A stretch of 64,000 nt of DNA, from the NCBI GenBank assembly GCA_020002185.1, contig CM034531.1, forward strand, positions 88,624,288 to 88,688,287, written 5' to 3'. Each line of letters opens with the position of its first letter. Position 1 is the first letter of the stretch. The notes under the pieces were generated by a model. It ran no database searches. It was not told the origin of the DNA and saw only the letters and a list, made by a program, of their open reading frames with translations. Of this stretch, positions 1 through 54,515 are shown piece by piece. A program made the position numbers and the translations under genes. This stretch comes from Paraescarpia echinospica. Its lineage: Eukaryota > Annelida > Polychaeta > Sabellida > Siboglinidae.

Positions 1-333
1 AAATAGACTGCGCCCGTTATTCAACAATCTCGTTGTCACTTAAGTTAAAATAATTAATAAAACTCGCATTACAGTGGAATGGCTTGATTGGACAATACTA
101 GATTTTTTGGGGAATTCGCTTTAGTATGGGACGCGGGCGTTTCCAATATTGCAACAGTCAAATTCTAGACCGTCGAAATCATACACTAGAACGAACTACG
201 ACGAAATACAATTTAATCTGCCTCAATCAACTACCACTCATGGCTTGCGAGGGTGTGCTGTTTTTTACAGAAGTTATACGTGTGTTTGTTTGCTAGTGCG
301 CTTGCGCGTGCGCGTACACACGGGTCTAGCTAC
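1..333 (-). other. Intron of the mosaic gene, truncated by the window edge
   Basis: No convincing exon, repeat or RNA gene is seen here on either strand. Confidence 0.6.
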
Positions 334-42678
<42,345 letters not shown>

Positions 42679-43450
42679 AGCGGCACACCACAGCTCCTGT
42701 ACGGACAATAGATCGAGTTACAACTCAACTTGGAGGAAGTGTCAGTTACACCTGGACGTATGTAACTGCTTTCTTCAAGGCACTGTTACGACATTTACAG
42801 TTGTCAGAAGGGTAAGTATTAAGAACGTACCATTTTGCAATGTCAATCCATGATGATGATCACGTTGATGACATAATGATAAGAGTGCCTTTGCACAAAA
42901 GAAACCAAAAAGTAAACAGAGGCAGGTTGGCACTTATAAAGGACGGTTACATCTTGCAGTGGATGGATAATACATAGATGGACAGTGAATGTGAAATAAT
43001 ACAATACAATACAATACTGCAATTAAATATGCAAGACAGCTCAATTTGTTTATACACAAACGAACGGCATGTTAGGTAGATTATGTTGATGTTGGTTTGG
43101 AAAGTTGGTTGGTTCGACTAGTGACCAGTCCGTCGAAGAGGAGATTCTTTCTATCGCTTTCACTGGACCAGCCGGTGTCGTACGTGGGACAGCGATTATG
43201 GACGCTCCAAATACATGTCCTTCATTACAGTTACTATAGCACCACTACAATTAAATTGTATTTTGGTGCACTGGAAATTCCTCGCAGAAACAAATGTTCA
43301 GACCAAGACCGATTTAACATGGCAGCTGTCAATGACGAAGACGTTACTGCTTCTGGTTTTATCTTCATCAGTTGACGTCAATTTTATTACCTTGCGTGAT
43401 TCATGTTGTTATAAAACTAAAACACCCTTTATGTTAACCACATAGATGGA
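42679..43450 (-). promoter_or_regulatory. Presumed 5' UTR and promoter region of the mosaic gene
   Basis: Directly upstream of the start codon. A TTTATAAG box (minus strand, about 42933-42940) is the only TATA-like site seen. No other gene is evident; two short plus-strand open frames here have no family features. The role is inferred from position only. Confidence 0.3.
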
Positions 43451-44110
43451 GAGACGAAATAAAAAGTGTTTATTATAGATTAATCCATTGTCTCCACAGT
43501 AATATAAGTATTGACAGACGATAGTTAGATGATTATTGTTTATATATTTAAAATGGTTGTTGATCATGGGTTAATACAATTATATTCGATGTAATTAACA
43601 TGAATAAGTTGGTGTTTCTGATAAAACGATTAAAATCCCAGCACAGCCAACCAGTATTTGTGTCACGCTGTTTCACAAGGATCAGTTCTATTTGTGTGAT
43701 AAGTAAACAACACGTATAATCCTGGGCAGTTGACGTCGGCGAAACCTCAACATGGCCCATACGAACGTTGGAGGAAGCGATAAGATCTCTCTGCTGCTAC
43801 GGCTAGTAAACACCGATAACCCGTGCAGTGAGCCATGATATCGGTGAACACTACGCGTTCTATAGCCGCCTTCTGCCACCACTTCGCCAGCCAGTGGTCG
43901 TTATGGTTGGGTACAATATATAATTATAGATGCGTTGTTGTTGTTATCTGACTATGGTGGTCTTCCGAGGCCTCATGCAACTATTCAAAATTTTTACTGC
44001 CAGGGTGCATATCGTCCTCAGTGTTGTTCGTTCACATTTAAGGAGATGTGACCGCCATTAACGTTATATCTTAGTATTGGGGGATACATACTCCCTGATG
44101 TTAAGACCCA
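43451..44110. other. Intergenic DNA, nothing recognised
   Basis: AT-rich. A 64-codon minus frame at 43688-43882 has no recognisable features. Confidence 0.4.
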
Positions 44111-44270
44111 GGGGCCGGTTTCATGAAGCGTGCTTAAAGTTACGCACTTAATTAGCGTGACATGTTTGCATAAACACCTACATTCGCTTATATTAAAAAA
44201 AGCACGTCAATTACTAAGACAATCATCTTAGCATTAAGAACGTTCTTAGCCGCTTCATGAAACCGGCCCC
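44111..44270. mobile_element. Fold-back MITE, copy 1
   Basis: 160 bp with terminal inverted repeats GGGGCCGGTTTCATGAAGCG / CGCTTCATGAAACCGGCCCC. The inner parts are also partly inverted (GTGCTTAAAGTTACG against CATTAAGAACG), so the whole unit can fold into a long hairpin. No coding capacity. Confidence 0.88.
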
Positions 44271-44427
44271 AATGGCCTGTTTCTTGAAGCGTACTTAAAG
44301 TTAAGCAATTACTTAGCGTCATGTGTTTTGCGTAACTCATATGTTTGATCATATGAAAAAATCGCGTATTTTATTAAGATAATCATCATAGCGAACGTTC
44401 TTAGCCGTTTCATGAAACCGGGCCCAG
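44271..44427. mobile_element. Fold-back MITE, copy 2 (abutting, diverged)
   Basis: Starts GGCCTGTTTCTTGAAGCG near 44274 and ends CGTTTCATGAAACCGGGCCC. Same layout as copy 1 but with many changes, so the two are not a recent tandem duplication. Confidence 0.8.
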
Positions 44428-44429
44428 GT

Positions 44430-45290
44430 CTTTTTCTCCAAATAGCATGGTTCGTGTGTAGAACACAGACTCTAGGCGGAGGTTCTAATCATAACATTAC
44501 AAAGCAACCCCTCTCCGTCTTCCTTGGCGGTCTTCTCGATTTCGTTTCGCTCGTTTAAAAAAAATTGATTTCTGTGGTCGCAACTCGTCGAACAAATGCT
44601 CGTTCATTTGACATCACACCGATACGGATAGCCGCAGCTAATCCACAGTATCGCCACGCGAACGTCGCCAGAATTCCTGAATGTGTTTACTACAGGACTA
44701 GGGGTAAACATTCCTGTCTGTCCCAGTAACTAATGGTCAGAGAGTAAATCAGAACAATTAGAGCAGTTATCTGTACTTCTAAAACGTTTAGTGCTCACAA
44801 TTCAGAATGTGATAGTAGATAATCTCGAGTTAACGGGATACCACAGCAACAGTTTAGGGGCATTATAGATCAACTTATACTAGAGTGGTGGAGCGTAGCT
44901 ACGATCTCCTATAGGAGGGCCAAACACTACAAAATAGAATACTATCATGGAGCAAGCACCATCAAATCACGGGACAAAGGAAGGCACAGAACAGTTAGTT
45001 AGCCAACAATCAGTCGACTCATTCAGAAACGTTTACCAGTGCCAGCATTATGTAATTCATATGTGCTCACACATCTATAGAAGCAACGATTATAGTGCAT
45101 TTTAATCTGTCTACATTTGCATGTACCTATGCCAGAAACCAACCAAAACCGTTAGACACCTTGGTGCTAAATTACGGAACAATGGATCGCACTTTTCATT
45201 TGCACCATCTAAATGTCAACTAAATAGATAGTTATCAATAACTAGCATTAGTATCGTTGGAGACCCTCGGGCCCTCGAAGAAGAGGTCGC
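44430..45290. other. Intergenic DNA, nothing recognised
   Basis: No exon, RNA gene or element identified on either strand. Confidence 0.45.
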
Positions 45291-45295
45291 TGTAA

Positions 45296-46350
45296 AATGA
45301 CCCTGAGGGACACCACCGAGAGGGACACCACCGAGAGGGACACCACCGAGAGGGACACCACCGAGAGGGACACCACCGAGAGGGACATCATCGAGAGGGA
45401 CATCACCGAGAGAGACACCACGGAGAGAGACACCACCGAGAGGGACACTACCGAGAGGGACACCATTGAGAGGGACACCATCGAGAGGGACACCACCGAG
45501 AGGGACACCATCGAGAGGGACACCATCGAGAGGGACACCATCGAGAGGAACACCACCGAGAGAGACACCATCGAGAGGAACACCATTGAGAGAGACACCA
45601 TCGAGAGGAACACCACCGAGAGGGACACCATCGAGAGGGACATCATCGAGAGGGACACCACCGAGAGAGACACCATCGAGAGGAACACCACCGTGAGGGA
45701 CACCATTGAGAGGGACGTCATCGAGAGGGACACCATTGAGAGGGACACCATCGAGAGGAACACCACCGAGAGGGACACCATTGAGAGGGACACCACCGAG
45801 AGGGACACCACCGAGAGGGACACCACCGAGAGGGACACCATCGAGAGGGACACCACCGAGAGGGACACCATTGAGAGGGACACCACCGGGAGGGACACCA
45901 CCTAGAGGGACACCATCGAGAAGGACACCATCGAGAGGAACACCACCGAGAGGGACACCATTGAGAGGGACACCACCGAGAGGGACACCACCAAGAGAGA
46001 CACCACCGAGAGGGACACCATCGAGAGTGACACAACTGAGAGGGACACCACCGAGAGGGACACCGCCGAGAGGGACACCATCGAGAGGAACACCACCGAG
46101 AGGGACACCATCGAGAGGGACACCACGGAGAGAGACATCACCGAGAGGGACACCACCGAGAGGGACACCACCGAGAGGGACACCGCCGAGACGGACACCA
46201 TCGAGAGGAACAGCTCCGAGAGGGGTACCATTGAGAGGGACACCATAGAGATGTATACTACCGAGAGGTACACCACCGAGAGGGACACCACCGAAAGGGA
46301 CACCACCGAGAGGGACACCACCGACAGGGACACCATCGAGAAGAACACCG
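45296..46350. repeat. 15-bp minisatellite, about 70 copies
   Basis: Unit GAGAGGGACACCACC with variants (ACC/ATC/ATT, AGG/AGA). Because 15 is a multiple of three and the unit has no stop in most frames, five frames are open for long stretches. The longest is on the minus strand, 45216-46406, 396 codons of GVPLG/GVPLD/GVPLN pentapeptides with a unique start (MFAQFSLCLDGSQTSPTEAG). No splice or domain context supports translation. Confidence 0.97.
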
Positions 46351-46890
46351 GCCTCTGTGGGACTTGTCTGGCTGCCATCAAGACAGAGAGAAAACTGTGC
46401 AAACAACTCATCATGTCACCATACTAATGTGATGATACACAAGTACATCATAAAATTAACATTCATTGTTTGCCATCATAATGCGTGTATTTATGGAAAC
46501 GGTATTGCTGTGATTGACAGTGCTGTTTTTCTTCAACTGCCTAATCTATTTTCTTTTCTGTTAATTTGTTATAATTCTACTTGCATCATTGAATTATATA
46601 TGCGTCACATGTATTGAGTGGAAAAATCAGCCACGAGTGACTTATCTCGTCATTATAAGAACTACGACAATGTCTGTATAAAATACACAATGTATCATTT
46701 AAAGTATTGTATCATGGTTTTCTATACTAAACCACCACCATCATCATCACCATCACCAACCGCTATACACCTAAACCTGCGCTACACTACCCGCTATATA
46801 TATTTATATATGATGCAACGCCCCAGTTCAACAATACTCTAGCCATACACACTTGGCTAACACAGAGTGGTTACACTCTGCATGCCTTGT
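46351..46890. other. Intergenic DNA
   Basis: A short (ACC/ATC)n run at 46733-46760; otherwise nothing recognised. Confidence 0.4.
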
Positions 46891-46907
46891 CAGAGAGCAC
46901 GGGTGTC

Positions 46908-47025
46908 GTTGGAAAGGACCTGGCCTTCAAACTTGCGCCAGTAGTAATTTTTGTTCCCCATATTGCTCTTTGGACATCGTACTTGGCTTTCTTGTATAGT
47001 GCAACATCCAGGGACAAACTTGTAG
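46908..47025 (-). CDS. Possible terminal exon of an unknown gene
   Basis: Minus strand: acceptor-like TATCTACAAG, then FVPGCCTIQESQVRCPKSNM, GNKNYYWRKFEGQVLSNDTR and AL before a TGA. It has three cysteines, an N-x-T site and a protein-like composition, but no family is recognised and no partner exon was found. It may be an exon of a small secreted protein or chance. Confidence 0.2.
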
Positions 47026-47099
47026 ATAAGATTATTATCTTTACTGCGATGTGAACAAAATATTAAATCCCATTGCAAATTTGAGCATTAAAACAATGT

Positions 47100-48140
47100 T
47101 CAAACGGCAATAACTCAAAAAAGAAAACAATTGTTGCGTGCATCCAGCGACACATTTGTATATAAGATCATTACAGTGATATAAAAAGTATTAAATTCCG
47201 CGATTGTAATTTTAGGTACCGCCTGAAACACCAACCCGCATAGATGCGCGCCATGCTAGATTCTAGCGATGCTACCAGCGGTGACGTCACAACGACCGCT
47301 AGGTGTCGCAACAAATTGTGCAGAAAAAGTACGGAAAGCGTGACCAAAAGAAAAGGGTGACGGAGGGGTTAAAAATGTAAATATCATGAGACTATTTTAG
47401 ATTATATTTCATTCAGATTTGGTATAAAAGGTTTAGTTCGCTTAGTTTTTAAAAATACAAATATTTCAGAAGTGAAGTAACACATGGATGAAACATTGTT
47501 AGACAGGCCAAAGCGTCCAAGTCCACTGTCTTGAAATCTGGATGTTTGACTTTGGATAACAATCATGTATAATATTATAAAATCGAATAACATGTTCCGT
47601 GATTGCATTAGTATTCAATATATCACGAAACATAATTATTATATGTTGTATTTTGTCAAACAGCCTGGCTATTTACAACATATTCTAAATAGCACCGCCT
47701 CTTACTAAAATTCAAACAATTTAGTTATAAAGACTGTTCTGTTTAGGACGTAGCCCTGTGAATTGCGTCACGTCTACTGTAAATCTATAGCCAGATTTAA
47801 CAGTTTTTTCTCCCAAAGATACAAGCGCCAGATGGTATGTGTGAACAAGGAATTTTATTGTTTTCTACGATAATATGAGTATCGTACATTTAACAAGATT
47901 GACACCCAATTTACTCCAGATGGCAATTGGACAGGGAAGCCTTTGGATTATAAAAAATTCAACTTAGTTGTTTATCTATGTGAATCCCGCCCTTCTGAAG
48001 TGTATGCCAATTTTGACCTAAACGTGTGCACGCTAATAGCACCCACACAATCAGCAGATTATCTGTTCCACTCATGTATAAACGAACCCCCTAACCATAA
48101 CTGGCCCCTGCCGTTTTGGCGGTGCTGGAGTAGTTACACA
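47100..48140. other. Intergenic DNA
   Basis: No gene or element recognised. A GC-richer patch at 47210-47300 contains a TGACGTCA palindrome. Confidence 0.4.
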
Positions 48141-48144
48141 CGTG

Positions 48145-48290
48145 ACGTGGGATGCCGCAGTGTAGTATTTCGAGCGTCAGACTCTCACTCGAGAGACATC
48201 CGGGTTCTAATCTTCTTGCTGCCGTTTTGAATATTGGGCAAGTTAGTTCATTCCACATTGCTCCAGTTCAACAATGGCAGGTCTGGTGTA
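48145..48290 (+). mobile_element. SINE family A, 5' fragment, diverged
   Basis: GCAGTGTAGTATTTCGAGCG, then CATCCGGGTTCTAATC (altered B box), TTGGGCAAGTTAGTTCATTC and CTCCAGTTCA parallel the head of the SINE at 10629-10958. Truncated after the head. Confidence 0.6.
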
Positions 48291-48501
48291 TGTAAATCAA
48301 ACGTGTTTGCCGAATTTGTAACGTGTTATATTACTACATCACATGTCATATTTTGCGTTAAATTCAGCCTAATAATGCAGTAAAATAAATGCATAATAAG
48401 GTAATGAAAATATAATAATAATAATATAACAATACTAGCAATTACATAGTGTCACTAAGTATTTAATGGACACACCAGGCATACTACTAACTGTTATATT
48501 A

Positions 48502-48985
48502 TCAGATAGCTGGCAACATTAATTTGGTTAAAACAAATCTAATAAAAACCATACCACGAGGAAGCCACCACCCACAGCACGAGTAGAGACTCACGGCGAA
48601 ATTAGAGACCGTCTCCCGTGCCATTGCGACATATGAAGCTTCGTAGCAACCTATATAACCGTGTGCAGAAAATGATAATGCGTGTCGTCTTATGTCCTTG
48701 TTTTCGAACAGTAATGACGGGCAAGAATTGTTAAACAATGGACAATGTCTGGCGTGGGCACACCACGACTGAGCCGGACCGAGTGTGGACAATTTGTTTG
48801 CAAAATGAGTGATGAAGATTAAGAAATAAAATATATGTGAAAAGGGGCCGTTTGGACGTAACTTTTTTAACGAGACAAAAACTGGGTGTTGATCTAAAAC
48901 ACCCTCAAAATATAGTAACTTTGATAGTTGGCGCATTAAATAACTGGGATAAATAAACATAAATAAAAGGTGAGTTTTTACATAC
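48502..48985 (-). other. Unrecognised open frame, 170 codons
   Basis: Minus frame 48502-49014. The part 48545-48795 has a mixed, Cys-rich composition (SWCAHARHCPLFNNSCPSLL, then YIGCYEASYVAMARE) unlike the AT-rich part before it. No family is recognised. The 5' end overlaps SINE sequence, so the start codon is probably not real. Could be an exon or a decayed element. Confidence 0.2.
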
Positions 48986-48989
48986 TGCC

Positions 48990-49140
48990 GTACCCAGTTC
49001 TTAGGACTGATCAAGGCACTTTACACTTTACCCCCTGGAAATCCAGTTCGATCGATCACTACCTTGACTTCTCTTGGAAGAATTCAACCACGCAGCAATT
49101 ACTGCTCGTACCTTAGACAAGGTTTGCACGACAATTATGT
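48990..49140 (-). mobile_element. SINE family A, 3' part
   Basis: The complement of CAGTTCTTAGGACTGATCAA, CACTTTACACTTTACCCCCTGG and AATTCAACCACGCAGCAATT follows the tail of the SINE at 10629-10958, in reverse order and orientation. Confidence 0.7.
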
Positions 49141-51680
49141 CTATACTGTATTGTAAGTTTGTCTGCACGAGGCGACGAGCGCCAGCTGTCACACCAGCAA
49201 CAACAACGTACACTTCGTCGTCCGGAGGGATACAGGTGACCTAACTCCACATTCACACCATCCAACGTCGTCACTGCAGACAGTAGCTAGTTGAACGTCC
49301 GAGAACATCAGATACAATGTGTAATAATAATAGAGCACTTACGTGGATTTCTGCCTTCTATATTCGAAAGATTCGTCCGTGTGTATAATATGCAGGGTCG
49401 AGAACGAACTATTCGGTTGCCTACGTACTCCAACTCCTACGCAGCTGTGTACCAGCGTCAATGAACCAGTTATTTAAAAGTTCCAGAAGCTAGTTCAGGC
49501 GGTACGGATTGTTATCTGTTACACTTCGAATGGGAGAATGCGTCGCCAACCACATAGCACCCAAATTGACAATGCTATCATTAACGATATCTGATGTGGG
49601 TTGTTCACAGGTAACCCCCAAAACATACCCGGAAGAAAGTCGCGTCACGTTGTACACGCGTAAACACTCTACAACGAATGTCGTTTTTATGTATCTTTCT
49701 GCAGATTCGTGTTGTCATCTACGGTCAATTTGTTTAAACACATCACCGAGAGACCGCCATTGCACCGGCCTACTGTGCTTAGTGCCTCGTATCGCTGTCG
49801 ATATCAACTTGTTCAATCATGCGGACAACCAGGAAGTTGCACCGAGGGGTGGCACTCATAAGGTGCCCTTTGTGTGTAAACAACCACCTAATCAATGTCA
49901 TCACATTATATCCCCAGGTGCAACATTCAGGAATGTGGCGCATCGACTGTTAGAATAAAATCATAATGTTATTAAATCTAAATAAATACATGGTGTGGGC
50001 TGTGGAATCGGTGGAGTGGGGCAGCCTCAACCCCCTTATAATTTTGGTGGAGAGGCTGTAAATTGGATTAGCTCCTCAATATTTATGGAATGGGGTGCAC
50101 TGCGGGGAGGAATTTGATGATTTTTGGTGAGCCTGAAGGCTTTTGGCGAGTTTCAGGGGATGCAAATTGAGGTTTGGGGATAACCTGAAGGTGGTTCTTT
50201 TTGTCGAATCTCAATGCTAATCGAGGTAGTTGGTGAGCTTAAAATATATGAACGTCGCTGCGAAAAATCTCCAGCAGCACCAGTGAAAAATCTCCAGCAG
50301 CATAAGGGTGCTGAACAGAAGCTACAGGCTCAGCCTCAGCCACCTCAATATAATTTCGTTCCGACGCCAATGTATTGCCTATTTTGAATAGGTTGCTGCC
50401 ATTAAAGACGCAATGGATTTTAGTTGTATAAGCTGGATTATAAGAAGATAAGATCATATATTAGTAGTTGTATAATCAGGGGTGTTAATTAGTAGTTGTA
50501 TAATCACCCAGGGGTGTTAATTAGCAGGACCCACTGAATCGGTTCTACTCCGTCCCTATTTGCGGTCAGGTATGTGGAAACCATCCAACTGCAAAGGCAT
50601 ATGCAGGCAAGAACGTGTACTACCGCAATGAGTGCCAATAATGGATGTGTACAAGTTGAATGTTTTGTTATACAATTTGAACATTTCAAAGGCGCAACAT
50701 TCAAATGACGAAGACTATTTCAGGCTTGTTAAGCATAAATTGGGCAGTGTGTCAACATATATATTGTAGCATTAAAACATGTATTAACAAATAAGGAAGA
50801 ATCAGTCGAGTGATAAACGAACCACCACAAAGCCGTACGTGCCCCGAATTCTGATTATTAATGGATCATCATAACAGGATATTGATTCAGAGACGATGAT
50901 TGACATATACTAAGGTGTCTCGTGGTTGATGCAATAGTTAAGGTCATGGATTAGAACTTTACGAACTATAAAGAATATGGCTCGAGACGTGACAAAGGTC
51001 TTATTAAGTTGACCATTCGACTCGCACTACAGACCAGTAATGCTCTCATATCATCGTTCGATGGAGAGTCGGCAATGCAGCACTGGCCATGGGCCAGTCT
51101 TACTGTATATCTACCACTTAGATAGCATTGTGTTCTTGTCAGTAACCGGTATTGCTTACGAAAGGGGCATTAATAAAGTCCTGTGGCGATTCATGTACGA
51201 CCATTATTCAGCGGTGTCCGGCGAAATTACCCGGTCTGTACATTGACTGACCGCGCGTATTTAGCATATTGACCTACAGTATTTAATATATGACTTGATT
51301 ATTCGATGTTATCGTTGTGACCTTGTGCGTTGTGAGTGTTACTTAATAACAAAATACGATGCCTTCCACCAACTTAAATAACAGTCGCTCAGGTAACAAG
51401 TATAATATGGTTTAATATAACGGTAGATATTAAAGCAACATTGATTGTTCATTGTAGACCAAAATCGATCTTACATAATTTGTGAGATATACACGTCTTC
51501 ACTGTTTTTTAATCCAGCCAACATTAACAAACTTAATGTTCGCATCACAATGAGTACCCAGGAAATCTGTAGGAATTTCGAGAAGAACTTCTGCCCTTGT
51601 GATACGCATAGGGCTCATGGTTCATGTGTGACTGTGGTAGATCGCTATCTATACAAGTCTACCATTGTCACTCACATTCT
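49141..51680. other. Intergenic DNA, mostly unrecognised
   Basis: A 149-codon plus frame at 49509-49958 has no family features and no splice context. 49985-50190 is a G-rich TGGTGGAG/GGGG stretch that looks like decayed repeat DNA, similar in kind to 52800-53040. Nothing else is supported. Confidence 0.35.
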
Positions 51681-51687
51681 TCCTCTA

Positions 51688-52032
51688 TCTAGGTCCCTCC
51701 CTCCCTCTCTCCCTCCACCTTCCTTCCTCCGTCCCTCCTTCCCACCACCCCTCCCTCATCCCTCACTGCTCCTTCCTCCCTCTCCCCTCCCTCCTTTCCT
51801 TCTCCTTCCTTCCTCCCTACTTCCGCAGTCCTTCCTCCTTTCCTCCCTTATTCCTCCCTTCCCTCCTCCCTCCCCCACTCTCTCCCTCCCTCCTTCCCTC
51901 CGTTCGTGCCTCCTCCTTCCTTCATTCCCTCCATCCTCCCTCCCTCCCTCTTTCCTCCCTCCTTCATCCCTTCCTCCCTCCTTCATCCATCTCCTTCCCT
52001 CTTCCTTCCTCCACTTCCTCCCTCCATCTTTT
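51688..52032. repeat. Polypyrimidine tract, CCTCCCT/CCTTCCT-type
   Basis: About 340 bp of almost pure C and T on the plus strand, with mixed CCCTCCCTCCTTCC units. Long open frames (Pro/Ser/Leu on plus, Glu/Gly/Arg on minus) are by-products. Confidence 0.95.
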
Positions 52033-52480
52033 ATCCGAAATTCACAATGGGTTAATGAATTTTACCGGATTAGAGTTCGTGCTGGATGATAAACAGACTT
52101 AATCCGATTGTTCACAAAGTTAAGCGTATTTTCTGCGATTGCTCCCTTGCCAAACTTTCTAAAATACTTAGAGCTTTTACCCAGAGCCCCCCCTCCGAAA
52201 CGTGACGTACTTTATTGACGACCCTTTAAGCGAGAGGAACCATTTGGTGGGGGCAGATAGTCACTCCACTAGCTGACCAAAATAATTTCCCCAAAAAGTG
52301 ATAATTGATCAAGTATAGACATAATTTATGTTACATTACGGGGAGACGGATGTAGTTGTTACATGTGGATAAATATATTGTTTTTAAACATTGTAAAATA
52401 CATTATTTATTTCTATGTACACACGTAGTTGATTATTTGTATTAACATACCATGCCAGTCATATATTCGGTATTATAATT
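52033..52480. other. Intergenic DNA, nothing recognised
   Basis: AT-rich; no gene or element identified. Confidence 0.4.
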
Positions 52481-53045
52481 AACTAGCCGAGTGACCCGAG
52501 TGTGCACGGGGAAAAGCGCCCCAAATCATGTAGCCCCTACACTGGAATATGAGCCACCTTCCAACAATTTGCACCGAAATCTTCCCTCGCTTTTTTCATC
52601 AAATATTCTTGGTATCATTTTGGACCTTGAAAGTTTATCCACTTCCAGGTCTGCAACACACACCCACCCCACCCCAAAACGGAGCCCGCCACAGATTTGT
52701 CCACGAATGTTACATTTGTATATAGCTAACTGGAAAGAAAAAAAAACTTTTCAAAATTGTTCGTACTTCCAATGTCATATTTGTATGATATTACATAGGC
52801 GTCGAAACCGGGGTGGGGGGGTGGGGGCTTGCGGCCTGACACCCAATGATTATGGAGAGGGAGGCTTAGCCCCCAATATTTAGGGGAGGTTGGCATTTTG
52901 TAGTGTAATTATTTTTGGTGAGGGCTGGAGAGTCTTAGCCCCCAATATTCAGGGACGGTGATGCGCATTTTGTTTGAAATGGAGGTATTTTGGGAATCCA
53001 AGGGATGGTTCAAATGGAGGTTTACGGAGAGTTTGAAGACGTAAG
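52481..53045. mobile_element. Unclassified repeat-like DNA
   Basis: 52482-52510 has an ACTAGCC..CCCGAG..CACGGGG start. 52797-52960 has TAGGCGTCGAAACCGGGGTG followed by a G run and two imperfect copies of CTTAGCCCCCAATATT about 70 bp apart. This style is common in repetitive elements of invertebrate genomes, but I cannot assign a family. Confidence 0.35.
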
Positions 53046-53312
53046 AAAATGATTTGTATGACGCCGGAAATTGTTGAACAGCATCCTCTTGTGATGTCAT
53101 GTCAGACAGCACGCGGAAGTGTTAAGTGGATTGCCGAAGAAACTTCTGCCTGTATGCACTGCTCTCTTTATGATAGCATGAAACACAATTAAGACATACA
53201 GACAGACTATGAAAAATATATCAGTGGTGGAGATTCGTGGAATCAAAAATTTTCTGATGACGTAATCAAACGTGACTTGACGTAATCTAACGACATAGCC
53301 TGGTCCACCCGG

Positions 53313-53372
53313 ACTAATCGCCAGTGTAAAGCTGACGAGGAAGACGGCTGTTAAAGATGTCAAACTGTGCAT
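53313..53372 (-). CDS. Possible signal-peptide exon of an unknown gene
   Basis: ATG at 53372-53370 starts MHSLTSLTAVFLVSFTLAIS, then PG, with a good hydrophobic core and small residues before a potential cut. A GT (CCGG|GTGGAC) follows, but the donor is weak. No downstream exon was identified to the left. The signal peptide could be real or an accident of hydrophobic coding. Confidence 0.25.
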
Positions 53373-53870
53373 TTTAAGTCAACAGGGCAAATTATATGTA
53401 TTTTCCACAACTAACGTTAATATTTATGAATGTTTCCTAGTCCAGACACCAGACTGCACGAGAATGACGTCACAGACACCCCAAGGATACGCACCCCAAA
53501 CGTCAACCAACGGAGTAAGTTTTGCGCAGAGGTACTGTAGCATATATAACGCGGTACGTATTGGCACGCAATCATTATTCAAATAATGCAATGTTATTAT
53601 ACTATAATATTAATAATGTATATGTGCATCCTAGGTTTACCAGTGGTAGCCGTCGACAACATGGGTGTTCAACCAGAATGTCTTATTGGAAAAAGAAGTA
53701 AGTAGGAAGACCATAAAGCCGAGGTCGAGGATACGCCTGATGTGAGTCAACTGAAGTGTAGCGTAGGGCCAATCCACAGGTAATGTAGGGCCATAGAGCA
53801 CTAGTCCAGGTATAGTGTAGAGTGTAGCTATGTGTAGTGTAGCGTTGTGCGAAGCTCCGGGACACCCGTT
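53373..53870. other. Intergenic DNA
   Basis: 53700-53850 has repeated GTAGTGTAG/TAGCGTAGGGCC motifs, a weak degenerate repeat. Nothing else is recognised. Confidence 0.35.
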
Positions 53871-53874
53871 ATTG

Positions 53875-54200
53875 TGGAGCACAGTAGCAAGAGTTTCGGA
53901 CATTCGACTGAGAGAACCCTGGTTCGAATCCTGCGCAGCAGTGTCGGACCTTGGGGTAGTTCGTTTACTCTACATTGTTTCAGTTCACTCAGCTGTATGA
54001 ATGAGTACCTGGCTATAGACAGTGGTGGTTATTTGTGTATGAATAGTCTTCATGCATTAATTGCAGCATGGCTGAGTGCTTCGCAGAGACGTTGAGATGG
54101 CATTCGATTGAACAGGTCTGCCAGGGAGTAAAGTGTAAAGCACTTTCAACAGTCCTGAGGACTGGATACTGCGCTATATAAGAACTTACCTTTACTTTAC
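53875..54200 (+). mobile_element. tRNA-derived SINE (family A), copy 2
   Basis: About 325 bp, aligned along its full length with 10629-10958: B box GGTTCGAATCC, then CTGTATGAATGAGTACCTGG, GAACAGGTCTGCCAGGGAGT, and tail GCGCTATATAAGAACTTACC with TTTACTTTAC at the end. The A box region is more decayed than in copy 1. Confidence 0.9.
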
Positions 54201-54257
54201 TTCGCATCAAACTGCATCCACGAGCCTAGTTTGATGGTGAGCATGGATGACCGGGAA

Positions 54258-54515
54258 AAACAGTTGATCCCAAACAATCACACAACCTAATCTTCTGTGG
54301 CGAAATAAAATAATTTAGCCCAAGCAACACTGCCTCGCCCTGTTTATGAAACTGAAACAACTCAATCCAAGCAATCCCACAGCCTCGCACTCTCTGGGGA
54401 ACTGAAACAATTCAGTCCAAGCAACCCGATGACCTCGCCTTCTATGGGAAACTGAAACAATTAAATCCAAACAATCCCACGGCCTCATCTTCTGTGTGGA
54501 ACTGAAACAATTCTT
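54258..54515. repeat. 50-bp minisatellite, about five copies
   Basis: ACTGAAACAA recurs at 54351, 54401, 54451 and 54501, each followed by a TCCAAGCAA..CC..GCCTCG block; a degenerate copy lies before 54300. Confidence 0.9.

Noticed and set aside
49509..49958. 149-codon plus frame as a gene
   Set aside because: No recognisable domain, no signal peptide, no splice or polyadenylation context.
51445..52102. Pro/Ser/Leu-rich frame of 214 codons
   Set aside because: Reads through the polypyrimidine tract; no domain or splice support.
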